Assembly (NCBI RefSeq): GCF_002272825.1 | Contig: NZ_MLAM01000006.1 | Coordinates: forward strand, 1-64,000 | Source of the DNA: Helicobacter sp. 11S02596-1 | GTDB taxonomy: Bacteria; Campylobacterota; Campylobacteria; Campylobacterales; Helicobacteraceae | Direction: 5' to 3' | Length of the DNA stretch: 64,000 nt | The notes under the pieces: model-generated | What the model was told of the DNA's origin: nothing | The model's input: only the letters and a program-made list of their open reading frames with translations | Databases searched by the model: none | Shown: positions 9,135 to 16,530 of the stretch, piece after piece | Position numbering within the stretch: position 1 is the stretch's first letter | Layout of the letters: every line of letters begins with the position of its first letter | Made by a program: the position numbers and the translations under genes

Positions 9135-9140
9135 TATAAT
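9135..9140 (+). promoter_or_regulatory. Extended -10 promoter for the cassette-3 partner gene
   Basis: TGCTATAAT (9132-9140) is a textbook extended -10. Transcription would begin near 9147, just before AAAGG and the GTG at 9166, giving the partner gene expression independent of the silent cassette upstream. Confidence 0.55.
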
Positions 9141-9165
9141 CGAAAAACTTTTGAGAAAGGCAAAA

Positions 9166-9783
9166 GTGCAGACAGATACCCAAGAGTTAAAAATTACGTA
9201 TAGTGGCGAGGGAATCATTAATGGTGAGATTGATTTGGAATCATTTGCCACATCGATATTGAATTTTGGGAAAGCGATACAAGTTATCAAGGAATCACTA
9301 GAAATTGAGGAAAAACTAGATGTTAAAATCATTGCCACAAAAGAGGGTTCTTTTCAGGTTGATTTGGTTTTAGCCACGCAAGGGATGTGGCAAAGTTTTA
9401 AAGGGCTTTTTGCTTCAGAGGGAGCAAGTGCGATTACGAATATTATGAGTATGCTTGGAATTGGAATAAGTGGACTTGGCGGATTATTTGCGTTATACAA
9501 ACATCTTGGTGGCAAAGAACCTAAAAATATTGAGGAAAAAGGCAATATAGTTTTGATTGTTGATGATGGTGGTATTGCACTTGATTTTGCAAAAAAGGTG
9601 GTTGAAATTTATCAAAATCCTAAATTTAGAGAATATATGGAAAATTTTATTAAAAACCCACTAGATTCTGATGAAATTGATGTAATCAGCGTGAAGTATA
9701 ATAATGATGTCTTAGAAATTCCTAAAAGCGATAAAGATTTTTATAAAAAAACCTTTGGACAAAAGAACCTAATATGCAGATAA
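9166..9783 (+). CDS. Candidate immunity protein, N-terminal part
   Basis: Start taken as GTG 9166 (AAAGG 6 nt upstream, promoter at 9135-9140); the TTG at 9115 is an alternative. About 205 residues beginning near ELKITYSGEG, with a hydrophobic Gly-rich segment (ASAITNIMSMLGIG...). I recall ~300-residue proteins of this type, with an ELKI.Y.G...ID start, in many bacteria as one chain whose end matches the next frame. The reading frame ends at 9781-9783 inside the start of the next one. A run of seven A's at 9745-9751 lies just before; one extra A, or a -1 slip there, would fuse the two frames. Position directly after a toxin tip suggests immunity. Confidence 0.55.
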   Translation: MQTDTQELKITYSGEGIINGEIDLESFATSILNFGKAIQVIKESLEIEEKLDVKIIATKEGSFQVDLVLATQGMWQSFKGLFASEGASAITNIMSMLGIGISGLGGLFALYKHLGGKEPKNIEEKGNIVLIVDDGGIALDFAKKVVEIYQNPKFREYMENFIKNPLDSDEIDVISVKYNNDVLEIPKSDKDFYKKTFGQKNLICR

Positions 9784-10076
9784 GAACCTATACGCAGACT
9801 TTTAGTATTGCTTCTTTGGCTTTTAATAAAAACAGCAAATGGAGATTAAGTGATGACAGAGGCAATATCAATGCTGTTATCAAAGATGAAGTGTTTTTGG
9901 ATAAGATTGAAAAAAATGAAATTGAATTTGCTAAAGGCGACAGATTGGTCTGCGAAGTTGAGCGTATTGAGGATTTGAGTCAGGAAAAAATCAGTGCAAC
10001 ATATGCAATACTTAAAGTCAAAGAACATATCAAATCACCTAAAGTAATAGCATTGCCGGGATTTGAAAAATTGTAG
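9774..10076 (+). CDS. Candidate immunity protein, C-terminal part (split by frameshift)
   Basis: A 100-residue frame whose ATG overlaps the previous stop (ATGCAGATAA). Content: SKWRLSDDRGNINAVIKDEVF...GDRLVCEVERIEDL...ATYAILKVKEHI, which I remember as the usual C-terminal end of the same family as 9166-9783. The frame is open upstream to 9747, directly at the A7 tract, which supports an original single chain. It may be made by translational coupling, by -1 frameshifting at A-AAA-AAC, or only in cells with an A8 allele. Confidence 0.5.
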   Translation: MQIRTYTQTFSIASLAFNKNSKWRLSDDRGNINAVIKDEVFLDKIEKNEIEFAKGDRLVCEVERIEDLSQEKISATYAILKVKEHIKSPKVIALPGFEKL

Positions 10077-10158
10077 AAAGTCAAGACATAAATATCCTCT
10101 TCGTGTGAAGCACCAGCATAGCGACGTAAAAAGTGGTAGTGCAGTTTTGCACTTGACA

Positions 10159-10536
10159 TTATCGTTGCATAAACGCTCTTCGGGCTAGATCGGCGATAAG
10201 CGCGGAGCGATTGAGGCATAATTTTTTGGCTTCGGTATCAAGGATATTAACAATGCGTTCGGGTAAGGTGATATTGAGACGCACGGATTTATCGCTGTTG
10301 TCTGTTGCGGGTTCAGGGATAGGGACTTTTCTATCCATCATACTTTCTAATGTCACAATAAAAGCCTCTTTGAGCTCTTTGAGTGCCTCATCAGGGCTAT
10401 CGCCATCGCCATAGAAAAACGCCACTTCTTTAAAATCAGGCATAAATGCCCCATAGCCCCCGCCCTCATCTTCTGGAATTTTTTTAATGAGAATATCATA
10501 GGGCAAATTGAGATAGTAATTTAAATCTTTTTTCAT
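10159..10536 (-). CDS. hicB: HicB-family antitoxin
   Basis: A 125-residue protein. The N-terminal half (PEDEGGGYGAFMPDF...GDSPDEALKELKEAF) is the degenerate RNase H-like HicB fold. The C-terminal half (SVRLNITLPERIVNILDTEAK...RSALIADLARRAF) is a ribbon-helix-helix DNA-binding domain. It neutralises HicA and autoregulates the operon. It overlaps hicA by 4 nt and is transcribed after it. Confidence 0.9.
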   Translation of the reverse strand: MKKDLNYYLNLPYDILIKKIPEDEGGGYGAFMPDFKEVAFFYGDGDSPDEALKELKEAFIVTLESMMDRKVPIPEPATDNSDKSVRLNITLPERIVNILDTEAKKLCLNRSALIADLARRAFMQR

Positions 10537-10763
10537 TGGTTGTCTCCTTGAATGAATTTTAAGGCGATTTTGACATAGATTTCTTTGACAGGCTTTCGAT
10601 AAGGAATAGTAAAAGTAATATCACCTTTGTAAAATGTATGGTGAGAGCCTTTTACCCTATCAAGAACAAACCCATTATACTCCAAAAGCTTTTGTAAATC
10701 CGCAAACGACACGGCTTTTGGATTGTTTTGTATGCGTTTTAAAAGCTTGTCTTTGGAAGCCAT
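10533..10763 (-). CDS. hicA: HicA-family mRNA interferase toxin
   Basis: A 76-residue protein with the double-stranded RNA-binding-like HicA fold: FADLQKLLEYNGFVLDRVKGSHHTF with the catalytic His at residues 41-42. HicA cleaves mRNA to slow growth. First gene of hicAB. Upstream, 10823-10833 holds the near-palindrome GTATTTAATAC followed by a related half-site, a possible HicB operator (weakly supported). Confidence 0.9.
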   Translation of the reverse strand: MASKDKLLKRIQNNPKAVSFADLQKLLEYNGFVLDRVKGSHHTFYKGDITFTIPYRKPVKEIYVKIALKFIQGDNQ

Positions 10764-11755
10764 TTGGATTGCCTTTGTATATTTTCTTAGGACTTGATGA
10801 AATGTTTTTGTGATTATTGTATGTATTTAATACTTATGAAATACTTAATCAGCTATATAATACTATAAAGACAATATTAGTAAGCAAATCATAGGCAGGC
10901 AGACTTACGTTAAAAAACAATAAAGCTGGCATTAAAGCTCCTGCACCGCCCCCATATCTTTAACGCTTTACCTCTTTGCAGTCTGAATGCACCCGCTTTT
11001 GTGTTTGAATGCCCGCCCTACATTTGGACCTACCCGCCTCATTGCGCCACATCTTAAGCGATTTTCCCACATCACTTCACCTCACAGACCGCCCCACATC
11101 GGAGATTTTTCGCCCCACAGACCGCCCCACATTCTCGCCACATCTTCGGTTTTTATCCTCGATTTGGCGGGGTTTGATAGGAAAAAGGCTTATAAAATAA
11201 GAGTTTCGCAGGGTTTTGATTGCTTTTTTTGCGTGAAGAAAGCAGAATTTTGGCGTGGTGCAAAAAACGCAAAAATGCAATTTGTATTTGGTGGGATTTT
11301 TGGGCGAATTTTAGCGTTTTTGGCTTGGGCTAGGATTTTAGAGCAGTGAAAATTTGAAATAATGGATTAGATTTCTAAGACTTTCATCGTATTTGAAAAG
11401 TAGATTTTAATTCTTAAAATTGAATGGTTCTAATAAATTAAATAATTTATATTGAAAAATAATATTTATCCTTAATTTTAAATACCTTATACTATAATTT
11501 ATTTTTACTGATTAAGAATTGATTGCATATTGTGCGATATTCCCCTCATCTTCTGGGTTGCGAGCCTTAATTAAAATTGCACTTTCAAGAACTAAATTTT
11601 TGTGTTTTTTTGGCGACTGATCAGGACGAAACGATTGGTGGCAGGAACGATGGACAATGAAATATAATCTTATTATAATTATATTTGTTTAAAATATTTG
11701 GGCTGGATTATCGGGGATAGCTAAAAATATCGATTTTAAATTAAAAGGGAAAAAT
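10764..11755 (+). other. Intergenic region, no convincing gene
   Basis: About 1 kb. 10764-10900 is the AT-rich hicAB promoter region. 10920-11345 is GC-richer and has open frames on both strands, but without family resemblance, ribosome-binding sites or normal composition; it includes a short tandem repeat (11083-11132). 11350-11755 is AT-rich with no gene seen until the start at 11756. Confidence 0.5.
11083..11132. repeat. Short tandem repeat, 33-bp period
   Basis: CACAGACCGCCCCACAT occurs at 11083-11099 and 11116-11132, embedded in a stretch rich in CCACATC words from 11040 to 11145. It explains the odd Pro/His-rich open frame here. Confidence 0.7.
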
Positions 11756-12607
11756 ATGATAAAAAATAAAAATTATATACTCGATGGGTTTAAACTCATA
11801 TCCACGCTTTCTGCGATGTTTTGCATTATTGGTTTTTTTGCATTTTTGATGACCTATGCAAATAAATATGGATTTTTCCCATATTCTTTGTTTTCGTTTA
11901 ATGGAATTTGGCTTTGGGGCATTGCTGGTTTTTATGCAGAGAGTATTTTTTTCTTGATCGCATCTCCTATCATTGGGATTATCTACTTATTCAGATTTAA
12001 ACCTAATTGGAAGTCTGCAACTTTGCTTTGGATTTTATGTTTATTGGTGTTATTATTATTTGCATTAAATATTTTTAAAAATTTCCAAATAAAAAATCTA
12101 GATTTATATTTATTGATGTTTTATATTATTGGTTTATTATTAAATATTACAACTGCTTATGTTATAATGGACTTTTATAAAAATAATAAAAGTAATATTT
12201 TATATCCAACTGCAGGCTTTGTTATTTTTGCCTGTTTTATTTTTATTATTTTATTTCCTGATCCTTTTGCTAGGGCTTTTGAAAAATTTTTAAAAACAAA
12301 AGGCTTGGTGGCAGAAAATGTGGAAATTTATCTAAAAGATAAGCAAAAATTTGCATATGGAACGCTCCGATTTAAAGATTCTAAAAATGCCTATGTGGAG
12401 TTTTGGGATCACAGGCAAGATTGTCAAAAAGATATTGAAATTGAGTGCGAAAAATATTTATTCAAACAAGCAGTCCTCGCTGAAAATGTTGCAATTCTCA
12501 AAGACCCTAAAACCATAAAAGAATCCAAAAAACCGCAAGATTCCAAAGATACTCAAGCCTCTCAAGAGTCTGGAAATTCCCAAAATCCTAAAGAAAGCAC
12601 AAAATAA
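11756..12607 (+). CDS. Unknown multi-span membrane protein
   Basis: A 283-residue protein from an ATG preceded by AAAAGGGAAA. It has about five hydrophobic segments between residues 14 and 185, then a soluble C-terminal part ending in a low-complexity Lys/Ser/Gln/Asp tail (from ~255) of near-repeated 'xxKDxQxS' units. No family recognised. Very AT-rich compared with the core genes, as are its neighbours, suggesting acquired DNA. Confidence 0.65.
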   Translation: MIKNKNYILDGFKLISTLSAMFCIIGFFAFLMTYANKYGFFPYSLFSFNGIWLWGIAGFYAESIFFLIASPIIGIIYLFRFKPNWKSATLLWILCLLVLLLFALNIFKNFQIKNLDLYLLMFYIIGLLLNITTAYVIMDFYKNNKSNILYPTAGFVIFACFIFIILFPDPFARAFEKFLKTKGLVAENVEIYLKDKQKFAYGTLRFKDSKNAYVEFWDHRQDCQKDIEIECEKYLFKQAVLAENVAILKDPKTIKESKKPQDSKDTQASQESGNSQNPKESTK

Positions 12608-12613
12608 TCTTCA

Positions 12614-12731
12614 AAAACAAAGCTACCAGAAAGATTTATTTGAGGGTATCATCGCACGTTTGGAGGATTTTGATTTTGTAGCTCATTCCTTGCCAATGAC
12701 CCTTGAATTGATTCCTAAATTTATAGACTAA
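12614..12731 (+). pseudogene. Possible gene remnant
   Basis: An open stretch without a start codon, ending at TAA 12729-12731, reads as a protein-like tail (DLFEGIIARLEDFDFVAHS and so on). It lies directly downstream of the 11756-12607 gene in another frame. It could be the decayed end of that gene or of a lost neighbour. Weakly supported. Confidence 0.25.
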
Positions 12732-12763
12732 ATTTTTTAAAAACATATAATTAATATAAAATT

Positions 12764-13054
12764 TTAAATATATTTTTTGGTAATTTTATCATCAAAATTT
12801 CTATTATCCAGTTCTAATTTCTCAAGTTGTCGCTCTTTGATTTGTCCTTCTAATTTTAGATTCTTAAGCCTTGCTTCTTTTATTTTTTTCTCCAAAGCCC
12901 CCATTGATATATTTTCCGTGATATAGCCGATGATAATATTATTGATTAATGGGGCAAAATAGTTCAAAGCTAATACTATAATTAAAATCATTTTTCTAAA
13001 CCTACCTCTTAATAAATTTCTATTTCTATATTTAATGTTGTTGTCCAAAAACAT
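12764..13054 (-). CDS. Small membrane-anchored coiled-coil protein, unknown
   Basis: A 96-residue frame with a hydrophobic segment (residues ~22-45) followed by a Lys/Glu/Leu-rich helical tail (LEKKIKEARLKNLKLEGQIK...) likely to form a coiled coil. No family recognised. A second ATG at 12991 would start just before the membrane segment. Codon use is AT-rich like the gene on its other side. Confidence 0.45.
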   Translation of the reverse strand: MFLDNNIKYRNRNLLRGRFRKMILIIVLALNYFAPLINNIIIGYITENISMGALEKKIKEARLKNLKLEGQIKERQLEKLELDNRNFDDKITKKYI

Positions 13055-13202
13055 ATCTATGATTTATCATTTTAAGAAATTTTTTAACTTTATTCCTTAC
13101 AGAGACATCAATAGTATGTGAGCTATCTTTCGTATTATATCATAAGATTTTATAAGTAGATTTTTATGTGTTTAAAACCTAGCTCATCATCAAATATTCC
13201 AA

Positions 13203-13250
13203 CCCCCCCCCTAACCCCTTGACGGGGGGGGGGGGGGTAAATAGTAGAAT
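13203..13250 (+). promoter_or_regulatory. Homopolymer-spaced, probably phase-variable promoter
   Basis: TTGACG (13219-13224) and TAGAAT (13245-13250) are good -35 and -10 boxes for the gene at 13291. Their 20-nt spacer contains a run of 14 G's (13224-13237). Gain or loss of G's would move the spacing towards or away from 17 and so switch transcription. A run of nine C's (13203-13211) just upstream could pair with the G run. Confidence 0.65.
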
Positions 13251-13290
13251 AAGCATATTGAAAATAAAAATAAACTTAGGAGAAAAAGAA

Positions 13291-14139
13291 ATGAAAAAAT
13301 GGTTTTTGTATGGCTTAGCCATAGGTGTTTTGGGGCTTAGTGGTGTGAGTGCGGATGATTTGGATGCAGAAATCCAAAAACTAGAGAAAGAAAATAAGCT
13401 TTTAGAGCTTAAACAAAAGCAAAAAGAGCTACAAAGCAATCAAGACAATGCCCAAAGTAATGGCAAACAAAAAACAAAAACAAAGGCGAAATCCAAAGAT
13501 TCTAAGAATGGGTTTTTTGTGGGCGTAGAGGGGAATGTGAGTGGGGAGAAGATGACAATGTTTGTTTATGAAAACAAAGATTTTACAAATGTTACTGCAG
13601 GGGAAGCTACTTCCACATTCTTTGAGGGTGGCTTGGTCGGGGGTTACCAGCATTATTTTGGACAAGCCCAACGACACGGGATCAAGGTTTCGGCTCACTT
13701 ATATTCAGGCTATGATAGTTGGAAATTTAATATGTTTGATTCAACAAACACCATCAGCTATATCCCTATAAAATTGGGCTTGGATGTGAAATACCTCTGG
13801 GATTTTTGGCAAATTGATGTCAAGCAAACGTTGGGGCTTAATGTGGGTTTGGGTTATCAATTTGATTATTATGCAGGGGGAAAAGGAAAAGGAAATGGTT
13901 GGACTCAAAACTACGATGGCATTTTTACCTCTGATTTCTACCCTGTAGTTGGCTTGCATTATTATCTTAGCCGTCACCAATTTGAATTGCTTTACCGCTT
14001 TGGGGGAATATTTGGGATGAGTTCAGATAAAAAAAGAATTTATCAAAAAATTGATGAAAGCGATAATTATTATAACAGATTAGAAGCCAAACTCCTCACC
14101 CAAAGCTACCTCACATTTAACTATGCCTATCGGTTTTAG
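13291..14139 (+). CDS. Helicobacter-type outer-membrane beta-barrel protein
   Basis: Start ATG 13291 (TTAGGAG 9 nt upstream). The 282-residue protein has a signal peptide (MKKWFLYGLAIGVLGLSGVSA), a short coiled-coil linker (LEKENKLLELKQKQKEL...), then a region of alternating beta-strands ending in YLTFNYAYRF. The C-terminal aromatic residue is typical of Omp85-inserted barrels. Resembles the small Hof/Hom-like Helicobacter OMPs; the exact group is not assigned. Preceded by the G14 promoter and followed by a terminator hairpin, so it is a single-gene unit. Likely phase-variable surface protein. Confidence 0.75.
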   Translation: MKKWFLYGLAIGVLGLSGVSADDLDAEIQKLEKENKLLELKQKQKELQSNQDNAQSNGKQKTKTKAKSKDSKNGFFVGVEGNVSGEKMTMFVYENKDFTNVTAGEATSTFFEGGLVGGYQHYFGQAQRHGIKVSAHLYSGYDSWKFNMFDSTNTISYIPIKLGLDVKYLWDFWQIDVKQTLGLNVGLGYQFDYYAGGKGKGNGWTQNYDGIFTSDFYPVVGLHYYLSRHQFELLYRFGGIFGMSSDKKRIYQKIDESDNYYNRLEAKLLTQSYLTFNYAYRF

Positions 14140-14164
14140 GTTTTGTGGCTTTTTGGTTTAAGCT

Positions 14165-14212
14165 AATGCCTGCTTTTGCTCCCTTATCAGAGGGCAGGCA
14201 TTGCTTGAATTT
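14165..14212 (+). terminator. Terminator of the outer-membrane protein gene
   Basis: AATGCCTGC and GCAGGCATT form a perfect 9-bp stem 26 nt after the stop codon, followed within ~15 nt by T-rich sequence. Confidence 0.6.
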
Positions 14213-14261
14213 CTGCTTTTTGTTTTCCCCTTAAACTCTTTCTCTTGCTTTTAACTGATTT

Positions 14262-14291
14262 TTGAATCTTGAATAAGTTTTTTGTTATGAT
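14262..14291 (+). promoter_or_regulatory. Promoter of the small hydrophobic peptide
   Basis: TTGAAT (14262-14267) and TATGAT (14286-14291) are separated by 18 nt, placing the transcript start near 14298. The 65-nt leader then folds into GCCAAGAGG/CCTCTTGGC (a perfect 9-bp stem within 14306-14331) and a second hairpin over the ribosome-binding site. Confidence 0.5.
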
Positions 14292-14362
14292 TATGTTTGA
14301 GGTTGTGCCAAGAGGGCGACAACCTCTTGGCAAATTTATGACCTCGAAATGAGGTGGTAGAA

Positions 14363-14440
14363 ATGCTAATTACAAAGATAATCAGAGTTATCTTAAAGGT
14401 GATTATAGCATTAATTTTATTAATTTCTGTAGCCCTTTAA
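14363..14440 (+). CDS. 25-residue hydrophobic peptide, candidate type I toxin
   Basis: ATG 14363 follows GAGGTGG. The peptide has Lys5, Arg8 and Lys12 on a helix, then an uninterrupted Ile/Leu/Val/Ala membrane segment. That is the size and make-up of type I toxin-antitoxin toxins. The Shine-Dalgarno GAGGT is itself the right arm of a hairpin with ACCTC (14341-14345). An antisense promoter lies inside the frame (14402-14410). In H. pylori the AapA/IsoA loci have this architecture; the peptide does not look like AapA in sequence. A 10-bp hairpin follows the stop codon. Confidence 0.5.
   Translation: MLITKIIRVILKVIIALILLISVAL
14402..14410 (-). promoter_or_regulatory. Antisense extended -10 promoter inside the peptide gene
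   Basis: On the minus strand TGCTATAAT is a perfect extended -10. Its transcript would start near 14395 and run leftwards across the start codon, ribosome-binding site and leader hairpins of the peptide mRNA, as an antisense antitoxin RNA would. Confidence 0.5.
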
Positions 14441-14448
14441 GATAAAAC

Positions 14449-14490
14449 GCTTAGAGTGTAGGGAAATCCCTTTAGCAAGCCACTCTAAGC
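14449..14490 (+). terminator. Stem-loop after the peptide gene
   Basis: GCTTAGAGTG and CACTCTAAGC form a perfect 10-bp stem, with a smaller AGGGA/TCCCT hairpin inside. There is no strong T-tract, so it may stabilise the mRNA 3' end rather than terminate alone. Confidence 0.5.
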
Positions 14491-14661
14491 CCCTTGATTA
14501 TCTCCCTCTAGCTTGCTTTTGTTGATTGTTTTGTTAATCTGATTATTTTCTCTATTATTTTTCTCTGTTGCCCCAAAAACTAAAATCCCCAATTTAGCGA
14601 AAAATCTCTTCAAAATTATGGTAGGCTTCAAAAAAATCCTTAGATACTTAAAGGAGATAAT

Positions 14662-15206
14662 ATGCTACCTTTTTTTAATATTTTTACACAAAAGAAACTA
14701 CTCAAGCCCCCAGCACGGATTCACTCTTGAATGCAATGAGTGTGTAGATGGCTTCAGAACTTGAGTAATGGGCAACCGCCCTCAAAAACTACAATCTTGC
14801 TGACCATATCCATTCCAAACGGCTCAATAGCTTGTGTCCTGAGATTGATTTTAAAAAGATTGGGCTAATGCAAAAAGACATCCCCTTTATCAATACAGGA
14901 GAAGAAAGCGAGCTCATCAAAGCGTCTAAGAAAATCCTCAATAGCATTTCCGATGTTATTGTCGGCAATATGGGGACCTTAGGCTCTTCATTGTAAGGCA
15001 AAGCATTAGCAATTGTCGTGTGCGACCAGTTCAGACAAAACGAACAAAATCTCAAAAACCAAAAATATGAAGAAAAGAAACATAACTTTTTGAGAACACA
15101 CGCCGATGTGTATATGCTCCGATTAAGAGCACAGACCCCCATATTTAGCAACGTTGCAAGATTTCACACCTTGCGTAGTGGTCTTCAGATTCAGTTTTTA
15201 AACTGA
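14662..15206 (+). pseudogene. Decayed gene
   Basis: A strong AAGGAGATA precedes ATG 14662, but the frame stops after 22 codons. Further protein-like stretches follow in other frames: 14787-14996 (HIHSKRLNSLCPEIDFKKI and so on, ending DVIVGNMGTLGSSL) and from about 15001 (a charged helical stretch, then repeat sequence). Together they look like a single gene broken by stops and frameshifts. The family is not recognised. The tail runs into an inverted copy of the hairpin repeat. Confidence 0.5.
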
Positions 15207-15226
15207 ATCAAGTAAAAAATAATGTT
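15160..15226 (-). repeat. Hairpin-repeat family, partial unit
   Basis: Read on the minus strand: TTTTTTACTTGA, a GATTCAGTTT/AAACTGAATC-type stem (15188-15209), then the conserved TGAAGACCACT. Only the first hairpin of the unit is preserved. Confidence 0.75.
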
Positions 15227-15229
15227 TTT

Positions 15230-15345
15230 AGGCTTTCGCCTATTAGGAGGAGGGCGGGTTCTACTTAGCAAGTTGCCCTCCCTCCTCCTAAAACCACCTC
15301 CCAACCCACTGCCCGCTCCCCTAGTAGGCAAAATGAAAAAGCGTA
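15230..15345. repeat. GC-rich palindrome and CCCGCTCCC-type module
   Basis: TTAGGAGGAGGGC...GCCCTCCCTCCTCCTAA is a long near-palindrome at ~15244-15290. It is followed by CCCGCTCCCCTAGTAGGC and ATGAAAAAGCGTAG, a pair of words found again at ~28888-28920. It appears to be a separate module of the same interspersed repeat family. Confidence 0.6.
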
Positions 15346-15420
15346 GATTGCTTCTTTAAAAAACAATTCAAGATTATAAACCTATGAAAATAGGTTGATA
15401 GGCAAACGTAGTGCGACCAT

Positions 15421-15760
15421 AACTTGGGTGGGTGGGTGAAATAACTTTAAGGAATGGAAAGAGGCTTTCCCTCTTGGAATGGTCTTCAGGTTTGCTTCCA
15501 AACAAACCGAGCAGCCATAATGAAAACTTTAGAAACTTATCTCGAACGCACAAGCCAAAGGCTTGGGTGTGAGATGGTTACTTTAGGAGGAGGAGCGTTA
15601 AGGTTAAGCCAACTGCTTGGCTTAACTAGCTCCGCACGATGATTCGTTGTGCGACTATAAGGAGCACAGCAGTCCGACCAAAAGTAATATTTTACACCTT
15701 GCGTAGCGGTCTTCAGATTTAGTTTTTCAGAGAAAAAACTGAATCGAGTAACCATAATAA
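15421..15760 (-). repeat. Hairpin-repeat family, full composite unit
   Basis: Read on the minus strand from 15757: ACTCGATTC stem, TGAAGACC, a GC-rich segment, then GTGCGGAGC, a perfect 10-bp stem with GCAG loop (15603-15626), and GCTCC pairing with GGAGC (15629-15633 with 15592-15596). CTCCTCCT, CCTAAAGTAACCATCTCA, the CCCAAGCC/GGCTTG stem, GAGATAAG, and a second TGAAGACC unit follow (stem 15489-15508). It ends in GGGTGGGTGGG at 15426-15436 (plus strand). Confidence 0.8.
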
Positions 15761-15771
15761 AAACCCAAATC

Positions 15772-16530
15772 CTAGCCCCGAATATCCAAAAGACTTTCTT
15801 CAAACACAAACAAAGGCTCAAGCGCCTCCACTACATACACCGACACGCCCCCAAAACCTTTTAGCAAATCCAGCCGTGATTCCAAAACCTTTTTGACACC
15901 CTCATAAGCCACATAAATTTCTGCATTTATCCCATCTTCGCCCCGATACACCCTCCCACGCAACGCCCCTAGATGGGGATAAATAGCATAAAATTCCAAG
16001 CTCTGCTTTTTGCTTTTACCCCGCCTTGTCTGCAAAAACGAATCCCCCGAAGAATCGCCAATCACCAAAGAAAGCACATTTTTTTGCAACGAAAGCAACA
16101 AATTCCCAACAACAAGAAACTCATAACGGGTGGCAGCATTCACAAATTTATCGAGCAAAAAATCCTTATAAGCTACCAAAAAATCTTTGGAATCTTTCTC
16201 CCCAAGCAACTTTTCCAAATCGCCAAAAGCAAATTTTAGCGGGCTATTTTGTAGCGTCTCGACCATCTGGGGCTGGGGAGTGAGACGAGAAAGCACGATC
16301 GCACCCACCGAGCTTCTTGACATTTGCGCCCAATACTTCTGCCCCACGATGAGTTCTTTTTGGCTTTTTGTCTCTATCGTGGTATTGCCGAGCTTGAGCC
16401 AATATTCCCCCGCACCTTTTTTACCCAAAACCTTCAGCAACAACGGCAACGTCGCATTAAACTCCTTTGTCCCTTTTGCCTGCGAGCCCAGCGCATTCAG
16501 CCGTGCAAGCGCCTTGATTTCTTCTAGCAT
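15772..16530 (-). CDS. Conserved Helicobacter hypothetical protein next to coaBC
   Basis: A 252-residue protein with no membrane segments. It contains Leu-rich helices and beta-rich segments (SLEFYAIYPHLGALRGRVYRGED, NAEIYVAYEG). I recall a hypothetical gene at the same place beside coaBC in H. pylori (HP0842), but no function. Its start lies 7 nt inside the end of coaBC, so the two are cotranslated. It ends just beside the hairpin-repeat block. Confidence 0.7.
   Translation of the reverse strand: MLEEIKALARLNALGSQAKGTKEFNATLPLLLKVLGKKGAGEYWLKLGNTTIETKSQKELIVGQKYWAQMSRSSVGAIVLSRLTPQPQMVETLQNSPLKFAFGDLEKLLGEKDSKDFLVAYKDFLLDKFVNAATRYEFLVVGNLLLSLQKNVLSLVIGDSSGDSFLQTRRGKSKKQSLEFYAIYPHLGALRGRVYRGEDGINAEIYVAYEGVKKVLESRLDLLKGFGGVSVYVVEALEPLFVFEESLLDIRG

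Noticed and set aside
10987-11349. Open frame of 120 codons, Pro/His-rich
   Set aside because: No ribosome-binding site, overlapping open frames in three phases, and composition explained by the CCACATC-rich repeat; not called as a gene.
14298-14500. tRNA or tmRNA for the strong hairpins
   Set aside because: No cloverleaf, T-loop GTTCGA or CCA end; a leader plus peptide frame explains the hairpins better.
15454-15642. Small frame with a good AGGAATGG-like start in the repeat block
   Set aside because: It is made wholly of hairpin-repeat sequence, and its phase and content are not kept in other copies.
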